Origin: CAJQQK01 sp963696075
GTDB lineage: Bacteria > Pseudomonadota > Alphaproteobacteria > Rhizobiales > Hyphomicrobiaceae
Reading direction: 5' to 3'
Length of the DNA: 64,000 nucleotides
NCBI GenBank assembly: GCA_963696075.1
Contig: CAVOJD010000002.1
Span: 212,371 to 276,370 of the forward strand
In this document: one piece after another, positions 1 to 8,723 of the stretch
Layout of the letters: the number at the start of each line of letters is the position of its first letter
Numbering within the stretch: position 1 is the stretch's first letter
Notes under the pieces: model-generated
Told to the model about the DNA's origin: nothing
The model's database searches: none
What the model saw: the letters and a program-made list of their open reading frames with translations, nothing else
Program-made: the position numbers and the translations under genes

Positions 1-263
1 ATCAGGAAGTCGCGGTTCACATCCTCGTCGATCCGGATAACGCACCCATCGACACAGAAGTCCCGGATCGAGCCGCCGGCCGGCACGTCGAGCTGGCGCC
101 GCATGCTCTTCACCTTGACGGTAACGCTGCGGACAACGTCGTCACGGTTCTCGAGCACTTGCGCGCGCGCGCAATCGCCAGCGATTGCGCCGCCGACGAT
201 CAACACACCCGCCGCCAACGCAAGTCGGATCACCCGGCCTGCCGATCCCTCGAACGTGTTCAT
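1..263 (-). CDS. Partial secreted protein (C-terminus beyond window)
   Basis: The reading frame runs off the left edge of the window, so only about 87 N-terminal residues are seen. It starts at an ATG preceded by GGAG nine bases upstream; an in-frame ATG five codons earlier is possible. Residues 1 to about 34 look like a signal peptide, with a hydrophobic LALAAGVLIVGGAIAG core and an Ala-rich end. The visible mature part contains VKVKSMRRQLDVPAGG and two cysteines in CVDGC, which could form a disulfide. I do not recognise a family. The protein is probably periplasmic or secreted, and its function is unknown. Confidence 0.55.
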   Translation of the reverse strand, partial: MNTFEGSAGRVIRLALAAGVLIVGGAIAGDCARAQVLENRDDVVRSVTVKVKSMRRQLDVPAGGSIRDFCVDGCVIRIDEDVNRDFL

Positions 264-373
264 GTCGTCCAACTCCATGCGCAATAACCGGCCGTGGCGT
301 CAGACGCCGCCACCGCTTCAACACCAGAGCACGTCACAAAGACGTCAGAACTGTGGGCTCGACGCCAACCCGG

Positions 374-1153
374 TCAGGACTTGCGCGCCGCCTTCTTGGC
401 AGGTGCCTTCTTGGCTGCGACCTTCTTTGCGGGAGCCTTTTTCGCAGGCGCCTTCTTCGCAGCAACCTTCTTCGCGGGCGCTTTCTTCGCCGCGACCTTC
501 TTTGCGGGTGCCTTCTTTGCCGGCGACTTCTTCACCGCGGCCTTCTTGGCAGCCGCTTTCTTGGCCGGAGCCCGCGTCACTGCCGCACGCTTCACCGACG
601 CCTTGCTCGCAGCCGCCTTGCGCGTGACCGCCTTCTTCGTTGCAGCTTTCTTCGCCGGTGCCTTCTTCGCGACGGCCTTCTTGGCGGGAGCCTTCTTCGC
701 GGCTGTCTTCTTCACCGCTGTCTTCTTCACTGCGGCTTTCTTCGCAGGCGCCTTCTTGGCCGCCGTCTTCTTCGCATTAGCCTTGGCCGGTGCCGGCGCC
801 GATTTCTTCGAAGCGGCCTTCTTCGCCGCGGCCCGCGTCCGTGTCGCAGCCTTCACCGCAGCTTCCTTGCCTGCGATCCCGAGGCTGCGCGCCATCGCGC
901 CTTTAAGCGAGACACCCTTCTGCGCAACGCTCTTCACGGCTGCGGCATGCGCCTTGCTGTCAGCGCTCGCGGTTGTCTTCGCGACAGCCTTCTTCGCAAC
1001 AGCCTTCTTCGTCGTCGTCGATTTCGCGACCGCCTTCTTCGTTGCGGCCGCCTTGCTCGCAGCCTTCTTCGGCGCGGCTTTTTTCGTCGGTGATTTCTTC
1101 GTCGCCGTCGTCTTCGCAGACGTCTTCTTACTCTTACTCTGAGGTGCCTTCAT
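374..1153 (-). CDS. Histone H1-like lysine/alanine-rich DNA-binding protein
   Basis: This 259-residue protein is almost entirely Lys, Ala, Pro and Thr. Residues 1-65 are Lys-rich repeats. Residues 66-108 form the only non-repetitive stretch, including VAQKGVSLKGAMARSLG. Residues 110-257 are short imperfect AKKAPAKK-type units. Such tails resemble eukaryotic histone H1 and the bacterial H1-like (Hc/AlgP-type) proteins, which bind and compact DNA through charge. The GAAGGGA motif upstream of the ATG is a plausible ribosome binding site. Long open frames on the opposite strand over the same bases are composition artefacts. The repeats make the exact length prone to slippage in nature and in sequencing. 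The role in nucleoid structure is inferred from composition only. Confidence 0.8.
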   Translation of the reverse strand: MKAPQSKSKKTSAKTTATKKSPTKKAAPKKAASKAAATKKAVAKSTTTKKAVAKKAVAKTTASADSKAHAAAVKSVAQKGVSLKGAMARSLGIAGKEAAVKAATRTRAAAKKAASKKSAPAPAKANAKKTAAKKAPAKKAAVKKTAVKKTAAKKAPAKKAVAKKAPAKKAATKKAVTRKAAASKASVKRAAVTRAPAKKAAAKKAAVKKSPAKKAPAKKVAAKKAPAKKVAAKKAPAKKAPAKKVAAKKAPAKKAARKS

Positions 1154-1530
1154 GGACGGAATCCCTTCTTGTCAGTTCGCCTCCAAGGGCAGTCGTCCAA
1201 CGCAAATTCTCACCGAACACGCAGAACAAACCGCACTTGATGTCTTGTGCATCTTCACTTCAAACGGAATTTTTCACTGACTACAATCGAAAACAACAAT
1301 TCAGGCGAGTCGATAGTGGAAGTTTCGTTACGCAAAATGCAACGCAACGTGCCACGAGACGCCATCCAAACGAACGCGATCGCACCGCTCACACATCGCT
1401 GGCGCACACATCTCAATCGCTAAGTTCGAACACGCAGCGCACCTTCCAACTGACATCAACGACGCGTCGTCCGTTGCGTTCCCTCACGCAGCACCGCACC
1501 GAAATCGATCATCCAGTCACAAACGAAAAC
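1154..1530. other. Intergenic region, AT-richer than its surroundings
   Basis: About 380 bases lie between the H1-like gene and the terminator of the gamma-glutamyltransferase gene. Base composition is clearly less GC-rich than the flanking genes. I see no credible coding frame. The region should contain the promoter of the H1-like gene, but no convincing -35/-10 pair could be picked out by eye. Confidence 0.5.
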
Positions 1531-1561
1531 GCACGTGGCCTCACCAAAGAGGACCACGTGC
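1521..1561 (-). terminator. Rho-independent terminator of the ggt operon
   Basis: On the minus strand, about 40 bases after the ggt stop codon, the arm GCACGTGG pairs with CCACGTGC. An inner CCTC/GAGG pair extends the stem with one bulge. The stem is followed by the T-rich tract GTTTTCGTTT. The position fits the end of the pccA/GGCT/ggt transcription unit. Confidence 0.75.
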
Positions 1562-1603
1562 GCACGTCAACGTCTCAACGTTTGCCGGTGCTTGAAAGCC
1601 GGC

Positions 1604-3190
1604 TCAGTAGCCGATCGCCATGCCATCCTTGCGCGGGTCCGATCCCCCGACCAACACGCCCGCCTTACGGTCAACCGAGATGATCTGACCACCACCCCAC
1701 GGGATGCCGCGCTCGCCCACCTGATGGCCCTTGGCGCTGAGCCCGGCCCGCAAAGCCTCCGACGCCGCCGCCTCGACGAGCACCTTGCCGCCATCGAAGA
1801 ACACACGCTGTCCATCGAGGGCTTCCTGCACGTCCATGCCATAATCGAGCATGTTTGCGAGCACATGCGCATGACCCGCCGGCTGGAACGCGCCGCCCAT
1901 CACACCAAACGAATACGCAAGTTCCCCATCGCGCATGCCCAACGCCGGGATCAGCGTGTGCAACGGCCGTTTGCCGGGCTCGACCGTGTTGCGATGGCCC
2001 GGCTTCACAACAAACCCTTGTCCGCGGTTCTGGAGCATGATGCCGGTGCGCTTGGTCGCAATCCCGGAACCGAAATCCGCAAACAGTGAGTTGATGAACG
2101 ACACCGCCATGCCCTCAGCATCGACGACGCTGAGATAGACCGTATCCGTCCCCACCGGCTGCGGCACCGGCGCGATCGCATCCATCGTCTTCGATTTGTC
2201 GATCCGCCCGACCAGCTCATCGATCGTGGCATCCGCCAGCATATGCGTCAGCGGCACATCGGCCATCTCCGGGTCGGCCACGAACTCATCGCGCATCGCA
2301 TAGGCAAGTCGCGCCACCTCGAGCATCACATGGAAGCGCTCGGGCGAATCCGCATCATCACTCAGCCGCCCCAGCCGCTCCATCATCTTGAGCATGATCA
2401 GCACGACCACGCCGTGATTGTTCGGCGGCAGCTCCACCACATCAAGCCCCCGATAGCCGACCGAGATCGGCTCGACATAGCTCGCTTTCTGCCGCTTGAA
2501 GTCCTCCAGCGTGTGAACACCGCCAAGCGCGTTCAATTCAGCAACGATGTCGGCCGCGATGTCGCCTTCATAGAACGCATCACGCCCCCCCTCCGCGATC
2601 GCACTCAGCGTGTCAGCCAGCGCGGGAAAGCGCATCACGCTGCCAACCGCCGGCGCCTTGCCATCGACGAGGTAGTGATGTGCCGCCGCTGGATTGTTCT
2701 TGAGCTTGGCAACCGACCCCGCCCAATCGAAGCCGACCCGTGGCGCAATCACGAACCCGTCCCGCGCATACCCGATCGCCGGCTGCAGCAGTTCCTTGAG
2801 GCTCCGCGTGCCGTGATCATTGAGCACCGTCGCCCAGCCATCGATCGCGCCCGGCACCGTCACCGCATGCGGGCTCTGCTGTTCGATCGCCGTGATCCCC
2901 TTCTCCAGCAGCCATTCCGTCGACAGCGCCCCCGGCGCCCGCCCCGACGCATTGAGCGCAATGGGCGCCTGCCCCGGCTTCGCAATCAGCGCAAAACAGT
3001 CCCCGCCAATCCCCGTCATCGGATGCTCGACGACACACAGCACCGCCGTCGCGGCAATCGCAGCATCAACCGCGTTGCCCCCGTCCTTGAGCACGCTGAG
3101 CGCGGTCTGGCTGGCGAGAGGATGTGACGTCGCCGCCATCGCATGAGTGGCATAGACCGGCGAACGGCCGGGAAGGTGCAGGTTGCGCAT
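1604..3190 (-). CDS. ggt: Gamma-glutamyltransferase family protein
   Basis: This 528-residue N-terminal-nucleophile hydrolase would cleave or transfer gamma-glutamyl groups from glutathione and related compounds. Family features are the N-terminal ATSHPLASQTALSVL and GGNAVDAAIA segments, GIGGDCFALI near residue 61, and the autoprocessing site TVYLSVVD, where Thr350 aligns with the E. coli nucleophile Thr391. PGKRPLHTLIPAL and FGVMGGAFQPAGHAHVL follow in the small subunit. No signal peptide is visible, unlike the periplasmic E. coli enzyme, so a cytoplasmic location is likely. It starts six bases after a gamma-glutamylcyclotransferase-like gene and is followed by a terminator, so both may serve gamma-glutamyl peptide turnover. 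The exact substrate is not shown by the sequence. Confidence 0.92.
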   Translation of the reverse strand: MRNLHLPGRSPVYATHAMAATSHPLASQTALSVLKDGGNAVDAAIAATAVLCVVEHPMTGIGGDCFALIAKPGQAPIALNASGRAPGALSTEWLLEKGITAIEQQSPHAVTVPGAIDGWATVLNDHGTRSLKELLQPAIGYARDGFVIAPRVGFDWAGSVAKLKNNPAAAHHYLVDGKAPAVGSVMRFPALADTLSAIAEGGRDAFYEGDIAADIVAELNALGGVHTLEDFKRQKASYVEPISVGYRGLDVVELPPNNHGVVVLIMLKMMERLGRLSDDADSPERFHVMLEVARLAYAMRDEFVADPEMADVPLTHMLADATIDELVGRIDKSKTMDAIAPVPQPVGTDTVYLSVVDAEGMAVSFINSLFADFGSGIATKRTGIMLQNRGQGFVVKPGHRNTVEPGKRPLHTLIPALGMRDGELAYSFGVMGGAFQPAGHAHVLANMLDYGMDVQEALDGQRVFFDGGKVLVEAAASEALRAGLSAKGHQVGERGIPWGGGQIISVDRKAGVLVGGSDPRKDGMAIGY

Positions 3191-3196
3191 CGACAG

Positions 3197-3694
3197 TCAT
3201 CTCCTTTGAGGGCGAGCAGGCTTCGGCGTACGCCGGCCGCGATAGGCTTCCCTTGCACCGATCGGCCGCCGAGGCAACCAGCCCCGGATCTCGTCACGAT
3301 AGGCCTCGGGAAGTCCAAAATGATCGGCGCCGATCAGAATAGCTGAATTGATGTAGTTGGCGCGCCCGACGCCCGGCCAGCGGCCGCCGGCGATATAGGT
3401 CAGCGCCGTGACCGGCCCCCGGGTGGGATCGACGACCCTGAGCCACACACGCCGGTAGACCCCGGCCGAGACGCCTTCCCACCGGTCCATCAGTCCGATA
3501 TGGCGCGGCTCGAAGCGCCACAGCACACCGTGGGCAACCGCACCCTTTTCGGGAAGGATCGACGCGCCCCCCCGCGTCGTGATCCAGAACCGCCAGTCAT
3601 CGAGACGGGCCGGACCGATCGCCCGCGCGCCCGGACATCGCCGGGGCGTCTGGCTGGGTGACATGTTCGATCCAAACGCGAAATAGTAGATCAT
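3197..3694 (-). CDS. Gamma-glutamylcyclotransferase-like protein (GGCT/AIG2 fold)
   Basis: The 165-residue protein opens with YFAFGSNM, the substrate-binding signature of the gamma-glutamylcyclotransferase family. Glu73 in RWEGVSAGVYRR sits where the catalytic acid is found. TALTYIAGG and YINSAI are further family-like segments. Enzymes of this fold release 5-oxoproline from gamma-glutamyl amines or amino acids. The start codon overlaps the stop of the biotin carboxylase gene as ATGA, and the ggt gene begins six bases downstream, so translation is probably coupled. The C-terminus is Arg/Pro-rich and not conserved in the family. The neighbouring ggt supports a gamma-glutamyl substrate. Confidence 0.85.
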   Translation of the reverse strand: MIYYFAFGSNMSPSQTPRRCPGARAIGPARLDDWRFWITTRGGASILPEKGAVAHGVLWRFEPRHIGLMDRWEGVSAGVYRRVWLRVVDPTRGPVTALTYIAGGRWPGVGRANYINSAILIGADHFGLPEAYRDEIRGWLPRRPIGAREAYRGRRTPKPARPQRR

Positions 3695-5709
3695 TCGAAT
3701 TCGATGATGACGTCGTCCACCGCGAGGCTGTCACCCGCCGCAGCCTTGACCGCCTTGACGCGCCCATCCAGTTCCGCGCGCAACACGTTCTCCATCTTCA
3801 TCGCCTCCACGACGGCAAGCGGATCGCCCGCCTGCACCTCGTCCCCGTCCTTGACGTTGACCTGCTTGACGAGGCCCGGCATCGGACAGAGCAGGTACTT
3901 CGACATATCCGGCGCCTGCTTCTCCGGCATAAGAGCGGCAAGCTCCGATTCACGGCGCGTATAGACGTGCGCCTGCACCACCACGCCGCGCCAGCTCAAC
4001 TGGTATCCATTCAGGATCGGGCGCACCTGGACGGCCACCTCATAGCCATCGACCAGACCGACCCAGACCGGCTGTCCCGGCCACCAGCTGCTCTCCAGCT
4101 CGACCCGCTCGCCCAGAACGTCGCCCTCGATCATCGAAACCGACACTTGGACGCCAGCCCCCCCTTCGACCAGCACCGGCGTCGGTTCCCCGTTGATCAG
4201 CACCACCCGCTCGCGCGAGAACCGGATCTCAGGACCGTTCATTTGGTCCGTGATCTCACGACGGCGTTCGTTCGAGAGATGATCGATCGCAACCGCGACA
4301 CTCACCAATATGCGGTGCACCTCTTCATCGGCCTCCGGATGCGCGAACCCGTCGGGATATTCTTCTGCAATGAAGCCCGTTGAAAGCTCACCGGACTGCC
4401 ATCTCGGGTGCTGCATCAACGCGGCAAGGAAGGGAATGTTGTGCGCGATCCCGTCGACCACGAACTCATCGAGGGCCTGCGCCTGCGCATCGATCGCCTG
4501 ATCCCGCGTCGGCGCGTGCGTGACGAGCTTGGCGATCATCGGATCGTAGTACATCGAGATCTCGCCGCCTTCGAAGACGCCGGTGTCGTTACGCACCGTC
4601 ACACCATCCTCGCTGCGCCCTTCCTCGGGCGGCTGATAGCGCACCAGACGCCCGATCGACGGCAGGAAGTTGCGATAGGGATCTTCCGCATAAATGCGAC
4701 TTTCCACGGCCCAGCCCTGGATGCGCACCTTGTTCTGCTTGATCGCAAGTTCTTCACCCGCCGCAACCCGGATCATCTGTTCGACGAGATCAATGCCCGT
4801 GACCAGCTCCGTGACCGGATGTTCGACCTGCAGGCGTGTGTTCATCTCAAGGAAGAAGAACGACTTGTCCTGCCCCGCAACGAACTCGACCGTACCGGCA
4901 GAATCGTAATTGACCGCCTTCGCGAGCGCGATCGCCTCCGCGCCCATCCGTTCGCGCGTCTTGGGATCGAGCAACGGCGAGGGCGCCTCCTCGATCACTT
5001 TCTGGTTGCGCCGCTGGATCGAGCATTCCCGCTCCCCCAGATGGATCACGTTGCCATGCTTGTCGCCCAGCACCTGAATTTCGATATGGCGCGGATTGGT
5101 AATGAACTTTTCGATGAAGACCCGGTCGTCGCCGAAACTCGACGCGGCCTCGGATTTGGCAAGATGGAAGCCTTCCGCCACTTCCTTCGAGCTGTGCGCA
5201 ATCCGCATCCCCTTGCCGCCCCCCCCGGCGGACGCCTTGATGATAACGGGATAGCCGATGTCGTCAGCGATCTTGACGGCCTCTTTCGGGTCATCGATCA
5301 CGCCCATGTAGCCGGGCACCGTCGACACATTCGCCGCCGCCGCCGCCTTCTTCGACTCGATCTTGTCCCCCATCGCCGCGATCGCCGCCGGGTTCGGCCC
5401 GATGAACGTGATGCCGTTCTTCTCGAGAACCCGCGGAAACTCTTCGCGCTCCGACAAGAACCCATAACCCGGGTGGACCGCCTCAGCCCCCGTCTGCTTG
5501 CAGGCCTCGACGATTTTGTCGATCAACAGGTAGGACTCGGTGGCAGGCGGCGGCCCGATGAACACCGCCTCATCCGCCATCTCCACGTGCAGTGCGAGGC
5601 GGTCTGCTTCGGAAAAAACCGCGACCGTCCCAATCCCCATCCGCCGCGCGGTCTTGATCACCCGGCAGGCAATTTCTCCACGATTGGCAATGAGAATTTT
5701 CTTGAACAT
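3691..5709 (-). CDS. pccA: Acetyl/propionyl-CoA carboxylase biotin-containing alpha subunit
   Basis: This 672-residue protein joins a biotin carboxylase domain to a C-terminal biotin carrier. The start is the ATG of MFKKILIANRGEIACRV, nine codons inside the longest open frame, with GGGA at a suitable distance. The ATP-grasp glycine loop GGGGKGMR, ERECSIQRRNQKV and EMNTRLQVEHPVTE are present. The C-terminal EAMKMEN carries the biotinylated lysine, about residue 638. The enzyme carboxylates biotin with bicarbonate and ATP for the carboxyltransferase encoded by the pccB-like gene some 3 kb upstream. Propionyl-CoA is the likeliest substrate for this subunit type, though other acyl-CoAs are possible. 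GGCT and ggt genes follow in the same transcription unit. Confidence 0.93.
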   Translation of the reverse strand: MFKKILIANRGEIACRVIKTARRMGIGTVAVFSEADRLALHVEMADEAVFIGPPPATESYLLIDKIVEACKQTGAEAVHPGYGFLSEREEFPRVLEKNGITFIGPNPAAIAAMGDKIESKKAAAAANVSTVPGYMGVIDDPKEAVKIADDIGYPVIIKASAGGGGKGMRIAHSSKEVAEGFHLAKSEAASSFGDDRVFIEKFITNPRHIEIQVLGDKHGNVIHLGERECSIQRRNQKVIEEAPSPLLDPKTRERMGAEAIALAKAVNYDSAGTVEFVAGQDKSFFFLEMNTRLQVEHPVTELVTGIDLVEQMIRVAAGEELAIKQNKVRIQGWAVESRIYAEDPYRNFLPSIGRLVRYQPPEEGRSEDGVTVRNDTGVFEGGEISMYYDPMIAKLVTHAPTRDQAIDAQAQALDEFVVDGIAHNIPFLAALMQHPRWQSGELSTGFIAEEYPDGFAHPEADEEVHRILVSVAVAIDHLSNERRREITDQMNGPEIRFSRERVVLINGEPTPVLVEGGAGVQVSVSMIEGDVLGERVELESSWWPGQPVWVGLVDGYEVAVQVRPILNGYQLSWRGVVVQAHVYTRRESELAALMPEKQAPDMSKYLLCPMPGLVKQVNVKDGDEVQAGDPLAVVEAMKMENVLRAELDGRVKAVKAAAGDSLAVDDVIIEFE

Positions 5710-5879
5710 CACGTTCCCGGTCCTTGTGCCCCACAACGCACCTTTCCCGGTGCGCCCGCCCAGGGCGACTGCATTGATGTCACCCGTGTTCAGGCCTCAG
5801 CCCCCGGCGACCCGGCGTTTCTAGCCCTCCCCGCGCAGCCGGTAAACTGCTGCGTGCGCCATGCCCCCTCCAGACACAG

Positions 5880-5905
5880 AAAAAGCCGCTGTGAAAGCGG
5901 CTTTT
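5880..5905 (-). terminator. Rho-independent terminator, possibly bidirectional
   Basis: The arms AAAGCCGC and GCGGCTTT form a tight hairpin flanked by A and T runs on both sides. On the minus strand it lies about 85 bases after the stop codon of the upstream hypothetical gene and is followed by TTTTTC. The symmetry lets it work in either direction. Confidence 0.75.
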
Positions 5906-5990
5906 GTCGTTAACGCAACACCCAGGTTGCACAGCAAATTCAGGCCATGACCCGCCCAGCCGGCCGGCGCCCCGCGGAAAATGCGGGAAA

Positions 5991-7010
5991 CTACGCCTCG
6001 TCCGCCACCTTGTCGGAGACCTTGTCGATCAGCGCCCTGAGGCTTGGGTCCAGCTTCGGCGCCTGTGACTTCAGGTGCAGCAGCAGGCATTTTTCATTGT
6101 CCGTCAGCCGCCCGTCACGCTCGATCTGGGCAATCAGCCAGGCCGCTTCATCGCCCGTGACTTCCTCCGCCGTCAGGATTTCACGGCGCTCACGTTCCAG
6201 CCGCGCCAGCTCCCGGTCTTCAGCCGACTCCTGGTCGAACATCGACATGAAGCCAGCCCCATCGCTGCGGAACATTGCCGACACCATTTGCCCAAGCGAC
6301 AGGTCGCCCCGCGACTGCAGCCATTGCTCCCGGCGCAGCGCCACCTCACGCGTCGGCGCGCGATACCCGGAGGCTGCCATCACAACCCCCGTAATCGCCT
6401 TGACGAACAGCTCCGTCCACTGCGCGTTGTCGGTTTTCTCAGCCGTCAGGTCATTGATCTCGAACAGCACCTCCGCTTCCGCACGGCTCACCGCCGCGTG
6501 GCTCTCGCCACCGAAAGCGAAAATGATGCGGCGAATGAGTTCGACATCCTCATTCGTCACCACGCCGGCTTCGCCCTGGATGCCGCCGCGCGCTGCCCCG
6601 CTGCCTGAAACCACCGCATCCTTGACCGCATTCAGCGTGAACTTGACGAGGCTCTCCGGCGACCACCGCGCCTTGTCGATCACACGAATGAGGATCTCGA
6701 GTTCGGTCCGCGTCTCGACCTGCCCATCCCGCGTGACGCGCTCGATCAGCCAATCGGCATTGGCCGTATTGATATAGCCGCGCGGCTCCGCGCTATCGAC
6801 GACATAGTCCGTGATGGCCTCGACGAAGAACGCCTGCCACGCCGCATCCTTCACCGCACACGCCGCGTCGATCTCGAAAACCGCGTTCGCGTCCACTTCA
6901 AGCAGCGGCGTCTCACCAAAATAGAGGGCTCTCAACTCGCGGACATCGGCCTCGCGCACGCTGCCACGGCGGCAAATCTCATCGAACAGTAAGGATTGGA
7001 TAACACTCAT
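5991..7010 (-). CDS. Conserved hypothetical protein with two internal repeats
   Basis: The 339-residue protein starts at MSVIQSLLFDEICRRG, 22 codons inside the longest frame, because a GAGG motif lies at the right distance. It has no signal peptide or membrane segment and is predicted to be helical and acidic. Two copies of one pattern can be seen: an FG-E segment, then EVDANAVFEI in the first copy and EAEVLFEIND in the second, then W--FFVEAIT or W-ELFVKAIT. Segments of the form WLIERVTRDGQV and WLIAQIERDGRL follow each repeat. Spacing and charge are loosely reminiscent of TerB-like or calcium-binding helical domains, but I cannot assign a family. A terminator follows the gene. Confidence 0.8.
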   Translation of the reverse strand: MSVIQSLLFDEICRRGSVREADVRELRALYFGETPLLEVDANAVFEIDAACAVKDAAWQAFFVEAITDYVVDSAEPRGYINTANADWLIERVTRDGQVETRTELEILIRVIDKARWSPESLVKFTLNAVKDAVVSGSGAARGGIQGEAGVVTNEDVELIRRIIFAFGGESHAAVSRAEAEVLFEINDLTAEKTDNAQWTELFVKAITGVVMAASGYRAPTREVALRREQWLQSRGDLSLGQMVSAMFRSDGAGFMSMFDQESAEDRELARLERERREILTAEEVTGDEAAWLIAQIERDGRLTDNEKCLLLHLKSQAPKLDPSLRALIDKVSDKVADEA

Positions 7011-7198
7011 CAGGCGACCTCGGAGACGCGGACAGGGAAAATTCTCTCCGAACGCTACCTGCTTACGGTTAATCAACGTTGAATGACCGTCCCGCCGAAA
7101 CGCGAAACGGCGCGCGAAGCCCTTTTGCTCCGCGCGCCGCCCTCGACCTAACCGTCAAGGTCGTCGTTCATCCAGAAGACCGGCCCGGCCTTCCCCGA

Positions 7199-7627
7199 TC
7201 AGCTCCCGCGACGGTTGTTGGCCAGCCGCACGATCCGCTGCGAGTTGTCATCGAGCATGCCCAGGATCCGGCCGCGCTCGCGCTCGCTCACCCGCCCATC
7301 AATGCGCGCCATCTTCAGCGCTGATCGGATCGCAACCAGCCGCCCCTGGAGGCGCAGCGCTTCAAAGCGCGTCAGGCGACCCGTCTGCCGGCCGTTGCGA
7401 ATACGCTGCGACTGGCGCGCGATCCGGTTATTGATCACCGGGGTTGCAACCCGGCCCCAATGACCGCGGGCAGCCACGCGCTGATGCCCGAACCAGGGCT
7501 TGCTGACCATGATCACCTGCCGCCCGTCGCGCGCACCCGGCTTCGCTTCGGCAGCCCCAACCATCGGCAGTGCCATAACGGCCGCTGCTGCTGCACCCAG
7601 CACCATCGTCTTGAAGGAAATCGTCAT
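7199..7627 (-). CDS. Small basic secreted hypothetical protein
   Basis: The start is placed at MTISFKTMVLG, preceded by GGAGAAG, seven codons inside the longest frame. Residues 1 to about 29 form a signal peptide ending GAAEA. The mature part of roughly 113 residues is rich in Arg and Gly, with RIARQSQRIRNGRQTGRLT and RIDGRVSERERGRILGMLD. The second of these resembles helical segments of small periplasmic proteins that sense or buffer ions. I do not recognise the family. The gene is divergent from the RidA/CnbZ-like gene, and the 249 bases between them should hold both promoters. Confidence 0.65.
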   Translation of the reverse strand: MTISFKTMVLGAAAAAVMALPMVGAAEAKPGARDGRQVIMVSKPWFGHQRVAARGHWGRVATPVINNRIARQSQRIRNGRQTGRLTRFEALRLQGRLVAIRSALKMARIDGRVSERERGRILGMLDDNSQRIVRLANNRRGS

Positions 7628-7876
7628 ATTGGCTTCTCCGTGGTTCATGGCCGGTGCCCAGGCACCCCGCCGTTCGATGACGCCAATAAAGCAGTTGCTC
7701 GACTGAACGAATGCTGGCCGAACCGTTTAATCTCCGTTCATGTTGATTGTTTCCAGCGCTCCCTTCTCCGCCACCCGGCGACACGCTCTGGACGCGGCCC
7801 GCTCCACCATTCACAGTGTCGCCTCACAACCAGACGTCCGTGTCCCGATACATCGAAAATACCGAGAGGCAGTCCC

Positions 7877-8632
7877 ATGAGTGATGTCATCACATTCGAG
7901 GACGGCGGTTACCGCTTCGTCCCCAGCGTCTTTCAATATTCCGCCGGCGTCGCCGCCGAAGCCGGCAACCGCATCGTGCGTGTCACGTTCCGCAAACCCG
8001 TCCCCGTCGCCGCTGGCTTCCAGCAAATCAAGGCGCACCTCGAGGCCGAAGGTCTGCCGCTGACGCGCTTTTGCGCCTGCGAGCTGCGCTCTCCCGGCCA
8101 ATTCACCGACGCCGGCTTCAAGGCCTTCAACGAGCTCTACGTCGAAACGCTGAAAGCCTGGGGCATCATGCGCGATGACCACATCAACCCCGTCGCACGC
8201 TCCAACGTCTGCCCCGAAGTCACCCCGCCGCCGGAGCCCTCCTTCCACGCCTTCGCCTACGTCACCGCCAATGATGGCGCCCACCCCCCGACCGCCATCA
8301 CCTCCGGCGGCGCGGAAGCCCGCGAAGGCGCCGGCCCCTACGCCGACCGTATCGTCCGATACGGCGAAACCGGCGCCGATGCCCTGCGAGAAAAAGCGCT
8401 CTTCGTTGTCGATGAAATGCAGCGCCGCTTGACGTTGCTCGGCTTCTCATGGGCCGAGACAACCGCCGTCCAGGCTTACTCCGTCTTCGACTTCCACCAT
8501 GTCATGGCGGCAATGGCAGAACGCGGCGTGCTCGAGAAGGGGCTGACCTGGCACTACGCCCGCCCCCCCGTCGTCGGCCTCGATTATGAAATGGACGCCC
8601 GCGTCGTCTCCGACGAACGCATCATCGCCTGA
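7877..8632 (+). CDS. RidA/CnbZ-like protein, putative deaminase family
   Basis: The 251-residue protein starts at ATG 7877; the longer open frame upstream reads through non-coding sequence. It contains ELRSPGQFTDAGFKAFNE, NPVARSNVCPE, PPEPSFHAFAY, EKALFVVDEMQRRL and a C-terminal HYARPPVVGLDYEMD. I recall this pattern from proteins annotated as 2-amino-5-chloromuconate deaminase CnbZ, a relative of the RidA group. Many members of this group have no demonstrated aromatic-degradation role, and no ring-cleavage genes are visible nearby, so the name should be taken as family membership only. It is the only plus-strand gene in this stretch and converges with the pccB-like gene. Confidence 0.65.
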   Translation: MSDVITFEDGGYRFVPSVFQYSAGVAAEAGNRIVRVTFRKPVPVAAGFQQIKAHLEAEGLPLTRFCACELRSPGQFTDAGFKAFNELYVETLKAWGIMRDDHINPVARSNVCPEVTPPPEPSFHAFAYVTANDGAHPPTAITSGGAEAREGAGPYADRIVRYGETGADALREKALFVVDEMQRRLTLLGFSWAETTAVQAYSVFDFHHVMAAMAERGVLEKGLTWHYARPPVVGLDYEMDARVVSDERIIA

Positions 8633-8723
8633 CGGCCCCCGCCGACTGCCAACCCCGCCGGCGAAATGATCGCAACAGCGGTTATGTCGCCGGCGCCCCC
8701 AAGGATCACGACAGCCCGAAGAC

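Noticed and set aside
185..1142. Long plus-strand open frames of 282 and 302 residues opposite the H1-like gene
   Set aside because: They are low-complexity Ala/Phe or Arg/Leu strings, the mirror of the Lys/Ala repeats. The minus-strand frame has the H1-like composition and a ribosome binding site.
4408..5913. A 501-residue plus-strand open frame
   Set aside because: Antisense to the biotin carboxylase gene and rich in Arg/His without recognisable motifs.
7460..7876. An N-terminal extension of the RidA/CnbZ-like gene
   Set aside because: The sequence before ATG 7877 overlaps the divergent secreted-protein gene and has no family similarity.
8657..8694. GCCGGCGA/TCGCCGGC inverted repeat as a terminator between the RidA/CnbZ-like gene and pccB
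   Set aside because: The loop is 22 bases and no T-run follows on either strand.
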